A DNA stretch of 64,000 bases from Kryptolebias marmoratus (lineage: Eukaryota; Chordata; Actinopteri; Cyprinodontiformes; Rivulidae), in the NCBI RefSeq assembly GCF_001649575.2, contig NC_051433.1, positions 19,959,052 to 20,023,051 of the forward strand, read 5' to 3'. The notes under the pieces were generated by a model that worked only from the letters and a program-made list of their open reading frames with translations, ran no database searches and was not told the DNA's origin. This document shows positions 1-11,600 of the stretch, one piece after another. A program made the position numbers and the translations under genes. Each line of letters starts with the position of its first letter. Positions within the stretch are counted from its first letter, which is position 1.

Positions 1-1959
1 TTTGTTTTCCAACTTCATTATACAATAGAAGCTCGAATCTGGTGCCAGAAATCCACTCCAGAAAGTTGTTTGCCTTTACCCTGATTTGACTCGTACAGTT
101 TTGTCAGGACAAACAGCATCTGCTCTTAATGAAAACCAGATTTCAGCTGCTGATCAGTCCACAAACTGCAGCCCTCCTCCTCATCTCGTGCAGTACGTTT
201 TCAGTAGGAGGCATATTTCAGCTGCTGACAGGCCAGTCAAAGACTTTGGTATAAATTGTGCAGAATGAGAAAGGGAAATGTCCTGCTGACACGACTACAG
301 TCCTCCCAGACAAAGACTTATGGTATCACACGGATCTCGCATATGTCCAAAATTAGTTTATGCCTCTGAAACAATGGTAACGCCACCTGAATGTGATTCA
401 TTCACGTCGAGGCCGCCGACGCCACCCAGACTGTCACAGGCCCTGGTTATTGCAGCTTTTGCTGACAACATCCTGAACGATCTTCCTTGTCTTTTGTCTG
501 TGAGCAACTGATTCAAGGCTTCTACCTCGACATGTCTATGGAGTACATTTCTGGACGAAGCAGTGCACTGTTCTGAGTGACAGTGTGATCATTTTATAAT
601 TGTGAGGCCATGTGGCCATACGGTGCCGCCTGAGAGGTTTGGATGTAAAGTTCATTCTGCAGTGGTTTCTGACTTGGAGCTTTGGTAGAACTCCCTCAGA
701 ACCTTTTTAGTCTTACACGCCGGAGATGTTGAAAAAAAAACCCAAACGCGCTTGGCGTTTTTTGCATGAGAAGTATTTTCTGAACTGACGTAGTTTGGGA
801 CAAAGTGGCGTTAAGGCTTTTATGCTCCTTTAAACTCAGTTGTGCCACCCTCATCGGTCACCAGCATTTAATGAGTGACAAACGGGTGGAGTCTGTCCAA
901 ACTACGTGGCTGTGTGTGGGAACGAGTTTGTAAGCGTCAAACCCTCATATGAAGAATATCAGAACACCAAATGTATATGCAGTGAAGTGCACACATAAAT
1001 ATGCCCTCATAAAACAAAATTACAATCATGACCCAATGCCAATCTGCCCACATGGTCTATGCATTTTTGATGCTCTGTCAAATAGTACTAACGGCCTTCA
1101 CATCAGCCATACAATATGGCGTGAGGAGAAACAAGCAAAAGTTGTTGATCAGGCTAGGCTAATGGCTAGGCAAGCAAGTGCCACTTTTTTATTGGTTTTT
1201 CAGGCGTAAAAAAGAAACGCTACATTCAGTCTCTACACTTTCGCACGGCACCATTTCTTTCTGTCGCTGTTTTTTTAACAATGTCTACGCTGCCATGCCA
1301 ATGTACGTACGTGCGCTTTGAGCACCGCCCGTGGATTGGCCAATGGCGCCGAGGCTGCAAAAGTATCAGCAGACGTGCTGATCATTTGGACTGATGCTGT
1401 ACATTCGCAGCAGCCTCAGCACCATCAGTGATTTATGCTCAGAGCACACACACATATATAGGGTACTAACAAATGACAATGATATAATAATTGACAGAAC
1501 ATCACTTCAAAAATGACTAGACTATCCCTTTAAGTAACTGTAAAACTTTGCACACAGATATCCAATCACAAAACTCACTAATATTCATATTGTTTTGGAT
1601 TTTAAACATATATTTATATTCCCATCAGTTCTTGGGAACTGACCCCCTGGCATCCATCTAGAGGTGCCCTTAGCGCCCTTTGCACCCTTGCTTCCAAGGC
1701 CTTGGTCACTTAATCTTTTGCCTTTCTCACAAATTTGTGAAAGTGTGTTGTTGACATGAAATTAAAAGCAAAATTCTTAACATTTTTATGACGAGGATGT
1801 TGCTTAGTAGGAACACGAGAAAAAGAAATCTCCTTTCCAAAGAAATGAGACTAAATATAGACTTAAGGTTTTGGTATAATTTTCTGGATTTTGCTTTTCC
1901 CCCCCTAACCTATGCCGGAGTTTGTGTCTTCATAAAAACACTGTCTGTAATCAAACTAC
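1..1959. other. Intergenic, upstream of RHOBTB3
   Basis: I see no supported gene here. The open frames are short, lack splice context and match no family I know. A dispersed repeat covers roughly 1148 to 1535 and is listed separately. The rest is ordinary AT-leaning teleost DNA. Confidence 0.6.
1148..1440. repeat. Dispersed repeat copy 1 (paired with 50618-50960)
   Basis: Both copies begin with the same block, ggctaggctaatggct, followed by a T-rich stretch and a 'tttttcaggc' block. Both then carry a diverged copy of 'cacttttgcatggcaac', a 'cgtacgtgtgc'-like block and 'agacgtgccgatca'. The order and spacing of the blocks are kept. This points to two old copies of one interspersed element of about 300 to 400 bases. 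I see no coding capacity and cannot assign a family. Confidence 0.5.
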
Positions 1960-2690
1960 AGCCTTTTAGTCGGACTGACCGCGGGGAGAAGTCCCTGAGC
2001 TCCACGGCCACGGCTCAGTCAGCTCGGGCGCGCGCGTGCGAGTTGGCTCGTGCTCCTGCGTATGTGCCCACGTGCGTGTTGCTGAGTCAGGCACGAACAC
2101 CGAAACGCGGTTCGGTCCGCTGAAGCCCCCTCCTCCTCCCTCCTCCTCCCTCCTCCTCCTGCTGCTCCTCCTGCACTCCTCCTCTCTTTGTCGCCAGCTG
2201 AGCTTTGGCGGCGAGTTTTGTTTTATCCGCCGACACAATTCCCAAGTCCGGACCGGGAGCCTCGGAGCCTCGGAGCAGCGGAGCCGCCCGTCTTCCTGTC
2301 GGTGAATCTGCTTCCCCCGAGGGGGGCCCGACAACTTGTTCGTTGGCGCGTCGGCCGCCCATGGGCGCTGCTGTTTACCCCCTCACCGCCGCCGCTGCCG
2401 CCGCGGCTCGGTTCGGGACGGCTATCGAGCTTCGCTGTCTTTTTTTTTTTTTTTTTTTTTTGTGAATGAATAACGACACGGGAGACATGCGAGTGACTGC
2501 TGACCTCCCCTGCAGCCTGGCTCCCGGGGGGCGCTAGCCGCCGATGAGAGGGGGGATTACCGGCGGCGCGGAGCCGCGGCTCATTGCGGAAAAAAGGCGA
2601 CCCTGACTGCAGACTGGCGCCGGCGTGTCGGCGTGTCGGCGTGTCGGCGACGGGCTCCGCGGCGTCTGAGCAGCGCGACCAAACCACAAT
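1960..2690 (+). promoter_or_regulatory. CpG-rich promoter and 5' leader exon of RHOBTB3
   Basis: The stretch changes abruptly from AT-rich flank to GC- and CpG-rich sequence with many CGCG, GGCGGCG and CCGCCG motifs, typical of a vertebrate housekeeping-type promoter. It contains a pyrimidine (ctcctc)-rich tract near 2127-2185, a T run at 2440-2461, and three tandem copies of gtgtcggc near 2625-2650. The leader exon ends at 2690 with a gtaagt donor. I cannot place the transcription start exactly. Confidence 0.6.
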
Positions 2691-5600
2691 GTAAGTTAAA
2701 GCAACTCGTCCCATGCGTGTGCGCGTTCGTCTCGTTCCACGCGCGAGCCATGCATGTTCAGCACACGGCAACCCCCCCTCCTCAGGTGTCACGCAGCGAC
2801 ATGACTAAACAGGCTTCCCCCTCCCTGCAGGTCCATCCACATCGTGGCCCTGGGCAGCGAGTGTCCCGGAGGAGTCGGGCCCGGCGAGGAGATCATGGGC
2901 CAGGGCCAGCTGCAGGGGGGCTTGCTGTGGAGCTACCTGGGTCACGGGGCGCTGGTGGGACCCTGCGACCTGGAGGGCAGCCTGCACAACCCGGCCTTCA
3001 TGGAGTACACCTCACGCGTCTTCGGAGACGTCACCGTGGTGGTCCGAGACTGTCCCAGCTGGGTAAGGAGACAGAGACAGAGACAGAGAGGGCTGCTTGG
3101 GTGTCTTCTTAAATGAGGCTCGTTTACATCTGCTCCTGGATGCACTTTAAACAACATCAACAACAACAAAAAAACACCTTTTAGGAGTAATCCTGTCAGC
3201 TTTTGGAGGCTGCTTGCCAATATGGCACAACACATCATTAGGTAGTGGTGTGATTTTCTCAGAGCGTTGTCATTATGAGACATTGTGTGTCTCTCTGCTG
3301 ACAAGCTGTTTACTTTTTCAGTCTGCTTTTTGCTCCTCGGGAGACATGCAGCCTGGCGTTTGAAACTCCTAGCCCCCTTTTCCCCATGCCTGATTGCAGG
3401 CTTTGTGAAAGAAACCACTCTCCATTCTTAGAGGACGCTGTTTTAACATGCAGTGCACCAAAAAAAAAAAAAAAAAAAACTTTGATGAAAGAACTTTTGT
3501 TCTTAATAGAACATGCAATTAAAATGAATCACTGTTGTGATTTTTTTTTTTGCAGCGAAACTGTACACATCCTATTATAAGGCTGTCAGTTCGTGTCAGG
3601 GGAGGGGAAAGGGGTTCTGGGAACAGTCTCTTTTATTTTTTTTGTCCATTTTTATTCAAATCGCTCAAATCTTTCAAAGTGTTCTTTTTTTTTTCTTCCT
3701 CCCCTGCTCAACGAGTGCAATCAGGTTAGAGCAGCTAGTTTTATGCAGGACTCTGGTGGTGGGGGGGGTTAAAGTCCCAACTCTGAAGCCTTGGAGGGGA
3801 AAGGTTTGGCGTTATCCGAGGCAAGATTTATGGCACCGGTTAGTTTCCTCACGTGTCTCTTCCCTCCCTTCTGTTCCTTTCCTCCTCCAGGACTTGCTGG
3901 ACAGCGACTGGGCCAGCGTGCGGAAGGTCCTGGAGCAGGCTGACATCCTGGTCATCAAATACTCGGTCACGGACAAGCTGGCCTTCCAGCAGGTCCGAAA
4001 CGGTTACGCCCCGAGGCTCCGCCCGCTCCTGAGACACTGGGGCGTGCCTGTCATCCTTGTTGCCGTTGGAGCTCGACTCAATGGTGAGCACGCACGCACG
4101 CACACAGCGTTTTGCCGGCGTCTGATCGAGTTGAGCTTTTGCCAACATCGTTGTCGTCCGCGAACAGTGCAATTTGAGCAGAGCCAAACTCAAAATGCCT
4201 CAATCCTTCAGCCGCCGTGGTCGGATGTTGCAGTCTTTTAGGGTCAGCTTACTGCCGCCCCAGTTGTTGCTTTGTGCTATCATGTTCTTCTTGATGGGAC
4301 CTCTGTCTGAGCCCTGTCTCCTCCAGCGTGTCCTCCTCCCTACGAGGGGGGATGCTCGTGGTTAAAGCTCTCCTCTCGGTTGCCTTTGGGCAGTCGGCTC
4401 ATACGCCCCCGTCGAAGGAAAGCCACCAAAGTGAAACGTCCAGTTCCTAGTTTTTTTCCAAGCGTTACGAGTGGGGAAGGAGTTCACAGCCGTGGCTCAA
4501 AAGGGCACAGCGGTAGCGGCGTTCCTCGCTGTAAGTAGATTAGGGCACTGGGCTTCAGCCGGAGCGGAAGTTGGTGATAACACACACGTGCTCAGGCGCT
4601 TTTTCTTTTTCACACTGACCCCCTGTCAAAGCCTGAACCTGTAAACAAGCCCATCAAACACACGGGGAGATATTTTTAGCATCTCTGCTCGACACAATTT
4701 GAGATCCTCCCACCGCTGCAGAGTGATCGCTGTGTGAGTCTTCGCTGGAAAGAGGCGGAGAGACGAGCGATTTAACTTCGAACCCGACCCTTTGTTTGGC
4801 GCTCGTCCCTCGGCGGCTGCAGAGAACGACAGCTGAGCTCCGAGCGCTCCCCGCCACTCGACTCCAGACCTCCTGAGGTGCAGCTGTGGCGAGGAGCGCC
4901 TTCCGCGAGCGTGCATTAACACAGCCGTTAAACTGGCGTTTATCCACGGGCGCGCCTCGCTCTCGCATGGACGCACCGCCGCTGTGCCAAGTCACCCCCT
5001 GTCAGAGGCTCACGCACGCTCCCGTGATCCCCTCCACCTTCTCCGCCGCTCGCTCACAGACACACACTCAGCACATCTTCCGTCTCCGTGTCACGCCTGC
5101 GGGTTATGATTTATCTCAGCACTTGGCTGCTCGTTTGTCCTTTTCCTGCATTGTGCAGGCTTTTTGTAGTCGTCTTCTACAGGATGATCTCCCTTCTCGT
5201 CTTATTCTGCCTCTGTGGTGTCCGTGCACGTAGGTGCAGAAGCCACGGCTGATTTCAGCTGTTTAGATAATCTCACTTTTCTGTGAGATAACATGATAAA
5301 TGTTTGTCTCCATCTGAAATGAGTGAAGATGTAAAAGCTGCAGCCTGGAAATTTCTTTTGGACCCATAAAAACCTCGGACAAAACCAAACCAAGCTAAAC
5401 TACATAATCTCCAACCCCGCTTCTGAAAGTGTTGCGAAAAATGTAAATAAGAACACAATGCAATGATTTGCAAATCCATAAACCAATGTTTTATTCACAG
5501 TGGATCACAGTAAACCTATCAAATGTTTAATTAGGAAGATGTAGCATATTCAGGAAAACAAAAAAAATGTAATTTTGAGTTTGAAGGCAGCACTGCCGCA

Positions 5601-8600
5601 CTGTTTGTTGTCCCCGTCGTTCCAAAAAGTGGGGATGGGGCCAACAAAAGGCTGTAGAAGTAAATGGTTCGAGTAAGAAACAACTAATTAGTTTAATCGA
5701 CAACAGGTCAGGAGGAGGACTGGGTATAAAAAGAACAAATTTTGAAGAGGCTGAATCTGTCAGAAGTAAAGATGGGCAGAGGTTCACCTGCCGCCTGCAG
5801 AACACTGCGTCTACAAATAGTGGAACAATTTCAGAATAATGTTCCTCAACAGAAAAACTGGGAAGACTTTCAATTTCCTCTTATCTCCAGTTCATAATAT
5901 CATCAAAAGACATCAAGAACCTGTAGAAATCTCAGAGGTTAAAGGTCAAGAATAAAGGTCAGTACTGGATGGTTGTGATCTTCAGGCCCTCAGGCGATGC
6001 TGCATTAGAACCAGGTCTGATTCTGTTCTGGACTCAGGAACACGTCCACAGATCACTGTCTGTAAACACAGCTCACTGAGCCGTCCACAGATGCAGGTTA
6101 AAGCTCTATGATGTGAAGAAGAACACCATCCAGAAACGCTGCCATCTTCTCTGAACCAGAGCTCGTTTAATATGAACCGAGGCAAAGAGGAGAACTGTTC
6201 TGTGGGCGGATGAAGTGAAATTTGAACCAGGAACGCCACGTCCTCCAAACTAAAGAGGAGAGGAACCACCCAGCCTGTTACCAGCACACAGCTTAAAAGC
6301 CTGCCTCTCTGATGGTATGGGGGTGCATCAGTGCCTCTGACATGGGCAGCTTACACATCTGGAAAGGCATCTTCAATCCAGAGAGTATATACAACATATA
6401 CTTCCATCCAGATGATGTATTTTTCAGGGAAGGCCTTGCATATTTCAGCAAGACGATGTTAAACCACTTCCTGCATCCATTCCAGCAGCAGGGCTTCATA
6501 TAGAGGAGTCCAGGAGCGCGCTGTCTGAAAGAAGCTTGCCAGGACTGGGCTTTTATAGCCAGTGGCTGTGAAGAAAGCAGTGAAGGCTCTGATCACAGAG
6601 GCTGGGATCGCTGCCCATCAAACTGAGCCCATGTAGGGGAGTTAACCTGTCCCCGTCTCCGGTGCCTTTATTCAGCAGGGACATTCAGAAATCCCTCGCA
6701 GTCACAAATAAATTAGGTATATTACGGTTGACTATTAAAGAAATAAAGAAGAAGAGAAGAAAAAAACAGGATCCAGCGTTTCCTGGAGTTAATCACAAGA
6801 CAAACTCAACTTGGACTCAGTTGTGAGGAATCCTGCATCTATGAACTCCCGGAGAGTTTTTATTGGAAGCTGCTGGAGCAGAAAGTATGAGGTCAGGAGG
6901 AGCGTCTGGGGTGTGTGATGTTATGGAACCCCCTCCCCCATGTCTAATTCTTTTACAGGTTTGTTTTAAACGTGGCGCAGGATTGGATGTTGAACTGAAT
7001 TACATGCAGAGGACACTAGATGAAACTCGTCATTTACCTCTGAACGTGATCCCGCCATTTGGGTTCACATCTGTGGTCAGAGAGATTTTTAAGGTGAATT
7101 GTCCAAAGTACCAGAAGCAGGAAAACCACTCAGTGGACTCCTGTTTATTTTAAGCTTGAGCAAACACGGACAGTAAATATAAAATAACCATTATGAAGTA
7201 AATGTTTTGCATTACTTTTGGTTGATATTGGGCCTTTCTTTAAATCTGACACTCACTTTTAAAAACAAATATGTGAAAAACTGGAAGTCTTTTCATCGCA
7301 GTCTTTGTGTATTTTGTACTTTTTTACGCAATTTAGATATAGTCACTGTAGACACAAAGTCCAGTAACTTTATTAGTTACGTGACTGAAACCATTGTTTC
7401 GTAGGGAATGTGGTATTCAGATTTAAATACAGTGGCGTAAGTTTATAACACGCTTGGCCTTTTGAGAGCTTTTATTTTGATTGAAGTTCGATGTGTTTCA
7501 GCATTGGAACGCGTCCCTCACTGTCCCATGTGAGCGCGCTCTTTGTTCCACATGTTGCCTGTTGGGATCTGGTAACCTCCAGCTCCTGATGGCTGCAAAT
7601 CAAATGTTTGTCCTCAGCTCGTATTGATCCACGGCGGGAATGAACGTCAGCACAGAGTTTGTTTTCTGTTGTTTTACAAGCGTTTCGGCCTCGGCTGTCC
7701 TGCACGTTGTCGCCGAGTCCCGTATCGTTCTGGTTTTGTGTCACCTTTTGCCGTCTAACCCATATACCAGTGTCTTGTTCCCTAAAAAAGCACGACGGAG
7801 CATTAATGGCTGTCGTCCCTCTCCCCCCACCCGCGCTCAGATGAAGGCCCTCCTTGTACGTGCCCGTTGTGTGCGTCGGACTGGAGCAGCTGTGTGCCTC
7901 ACAGTGAAGGTCTGCAGCTCTCCCGGGACCTGGGAGCCACCTATCTGGAGCTGCCGTCTCTCAATCACGTCTTTGTTGGGCGCTACTTTGGCAGCGTGGT
8001 AAGCGAGGACGCAGCTCAGGAAGCTGCTTCTTAAATCAGCCGCTTGTCTCAGCCGGTCCTGTTTAAGGTTGGAACGATGACTTAACCACTGTATTTTTTT
8101 GGCCCCTGCGTCTGACCTAATGTGTGTATGTGTGTGTGTGTTTTGCGCAGCTCGAGTACTTCATGATTCAGTGTCTGAAGCACAAAGCCAAAGAGAGGCC
8201 AGAGAAGAGGCGGGGGAACAAAGTGAACGAGCTGCGTCCGCCTCACCTGGAGCAACCAGGTCAGAGAAACACAACGCCGTCTGATCGCCGCCGCTCCCGC
8301 TCCTCTAACCGGCGTTGCATTTTGTGTCCCTTTGATTCGCACAACAAGTCAAATCTTCGCCTCCGCGCCGAGTCTTTTTATGGCCGCGTTTAGCGAGCGC
8401 GCGGCGCACTGAGTGGATTGTTTTCTCTGGAGCTTGCGTCGCCATAAAACCAGCTGAGTACAAAGGTTTTATGTGGATCAATGAGCTTCAAACAGGAAAT
8501 GGGAAGAGAGACAAAAAAAAAAAAAGCCAGGTTGACTTCTTTTTTTTCCAGAGACATTTAAATCGATTTAGCTCAACAACTGAGAGTTAGGTGCCAGAGT

Positions 8601-11600
8601 TAACCAGCTTGGAGTGGAACGTGAGAGAATCTCTTCTTAGAATAAAATCTTTCACCTAATTTTCTCGGTGAAACAAGATATTTGACACCTTTGTTTAATT
8701 CTTACAGCGCTTTCATTTGCATCTAATTTAAAATTTGGTATACATGTGTATATTTATAATCAGTTTTAAGAACTTACTCTGCAACAAGTTGTCTTTATTG
8801 TATTATTTTTCTTTTTTTTTTAAGATTTTAACTAATCAGTTAAAGTATAATCATAAATATTGTTGCACCAAGGGCTGCAAAAGTCCAGGGAAGTTAGAAA
8901 CTTTCCATTGGAATCAACAGGAATTCATGAAAATTAATGTGAATAAACCTGGATTTTCCAAATATTGAAGGGTGGTCCGGAAAAGGGATTTTAAATATAG
9001 TTGGTGACAACATATTTCAGTGTAATCTTGACTAAAACAACCAGGTTTCATTGCTGCACCATGCAGTGGGAGCTACAATGCCCTGAAAACTGATGGACTA
9101 CCTGGACACGTAGGCACAGATGGAATAAGGTTTGTCCAGAGGCAAAATGCAATTTACTGAAATTTATTATGTTTTACAGAAGTAAAAATGACCAAAAAGT
9201 CAAAATAATGCTAAAAATAAACATGTGAAATAGACTTGTTTGGAGTTGTATGAGTAAAATGTAGACATTTCAGTGATTTTTGTTTTGTGATATACATTTT
9301 ACAGATTCGTTGTTCTGTTTTTATGTGAATAAAATGACATAAACATGGAAAAAATTAATCATATGACATGAATACTTTGCACACAGTTGTGCGCATGACT
9401 TAAGGAAAGGCCTATAACCAGAAAAGAGAAGCGTAAAATGACTCGGTCATTGTTCTCTGAACGTGAGGTTGGGACACAGCCATGACCTCAGGTTGTGTCA
9501 TTAATTATTTTACTTTCAGAAACTCGTTAATCTCCTGTGACAAAACAAAATGTGCGTTTTGTTTTGTTTGGGTATGCTGCAGTTTGTTCAGATTACCCCC
9601 CTGATTTCCAGGTAATGCCCTGGAAAGTTTCCAGTTTTGAATATTTCCCAAATTTCCCAGCCTAACTTCCCAGGGAAAGTTTCTGGAAAGCTTCTCTAAA
9701 CACCCACGTTGTCATTTCAATTTGAGTCATTTGTCAAAAATACAAAAATGAGATAAAAACCTTAGTTTTTTTTTAATCAACACTCTGTTTGCTGGATGTT
9801 GTTAAACATCCAAACTGAATAAATAATTCAGAATGTTGAAGAATTAGAAATTAAATTAATTTCCGTTTCAGTGATGTGCGATTGTTGCAAGTTGCTGAAA
9901 ACAAAACAAAATAACAAACTAAAACTGATTCTCCTAATTCTCTCACACAGACATTTTTGCTGAAAAACATAATGAGATGGTTCAGTGAAGGACACGTTGC
10001 CAGTTTATTACTGACTGATTGTTGAGCCACGTTATAAATTTTACAATAAAATTCAATTAGGCTTCAAAACGAGAGCGTTTTATTTTTAATTTTTCCGTGT
10101 TCCTGTCCCAACATTTACTCCCTGGCAGATCGGTTGCAGACCTAATCAAGCTGCCTCTAAGCCGCTCGAACTCCGCGAGCGCAAAACGCGCAAATTAGGA
10201 GGGGATAAATGGCCCGCACCGATCGAAAGAGGATAGAGCTCACGGAGGCGCTCGCGCTCACGAGCAGCGAGCGGCTTAGAGGCAGGAAGTCTGATTACCG
10301 GAGCCAAGCTTCAAAGAAATGAGCCACGCTGCAGCGCTCCACGGAAACACTGCTGCCACTTCCTTATCTTAGTCTGGGTTTTTTTGTTTTTTTTTGTCTC
10401 TCTTGTAACTGGATGAAATCTGAAACCACAGACTGAACATTTTCTCACTCTTAAAACCAAGGCCAAGCTGGGTGAGGTGTGTTGAGCAAGCCGCTCCGGT
10501 CCCGTTTCCCTTTGTCGTGTTTTCGCTACTTTCTGATGCATTTAGCGTCTGAATACTAAAGGGGCCGGCGCTCCTTAAAGGAATGCACATCGCCCGCCTC
10601 GTTTTGAGAAGTGATGGCGTTGCAGCCGTTCTGGTTCAACCTAGAACCATCTCATGCAGTGATGTGCGGTGCCACGCTCGGAGTATGTGCCGTGAATGAC
10701 TCTCAGCTACCACCATGACAAATTTTAGCTCAATATCTGTAAATTTGATTGATTTGTAGTTATTTTTGTGTTGGCCAATGTTGATTCGCTGCGGCGGCCA
10801 TATTGAATTGGATTGACTCCAGAAGGTAATCAGTTGTAGCTGTAGGTCCAGTGATTACTTTCTGCAAGTTTCATTTAAAACCGTTCAGTTGTTCATGAGA
10901 TATTTTGCTAACAGACACAGAGTTGACTCCATAGGTTAATGTTGAAGTTTTGAGCAAACATTGTGAGCAATGAATAGCATCTGGAGTATGTGTTATGAAT
11001 TAATCTCACCTACCATCACACCGACTTTTAACACTATATCTGTAAAATTCACTGAATTATAGCATTTTCTGTTTTTGTAAGTTGAGTTGGCTGTGGCAGC
11101 CATTTTAAAAGCAGTCAGCTTCAAAAGTTAATGAGTTCTCGAGGCGCATCCAATGATTGTTTCCTGAAAATTTAATTAAAATCCGTCCAGTGGTTCTTGA
11201 GATATTTTACTAACAGAATAGTTGACTCCAATTAGTTAATGGCAAAATTTTAAACAAATATCTCACTCAGTTTGTTGGTGCTCAGAATATGTGTTGAGCA
11301 TCAGTTTTAGCTACTACTTTAACAAGCCCTAGCTTAGTATCTGTAAAATCAATAAAATTAAAGCCACTTTTGTGTTTTTTAAGGTTAGACGGCTGTGCCG
11401 GTCTTCTTAAATCGAGTCGGCTCTGAAAGTTAATCAGGTGCAGATGTACATCCAGTGATTTCTCTCTGTGTGTTTCATTGAAATTTGCCCGGTAGTTCAT
11501 GAGATATTTTGCTAACAGACAGGCGGACACAGACAGAAACGTGATCACCAGCCGTCGGCCTTTCAGCGGCAGGCGAGAACAGCTTCAACTCCGATCTTTG

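Noticed and set aside
2223..2792. 189-residue frame on the minus strand over the RHOBTB3 promoter
   Set aside because: It translates GC-rich promoter DNA and a T run into low-complexity protein. It has no splice context or family and lies antisense to the leader exon.
6863..7153. 96-residue plus-strand frame after Tc1-like copy A
   Set aside because: I found no family resemblance and no splice signals connecting it to RHOBTB3. It lies in the large intron 3.
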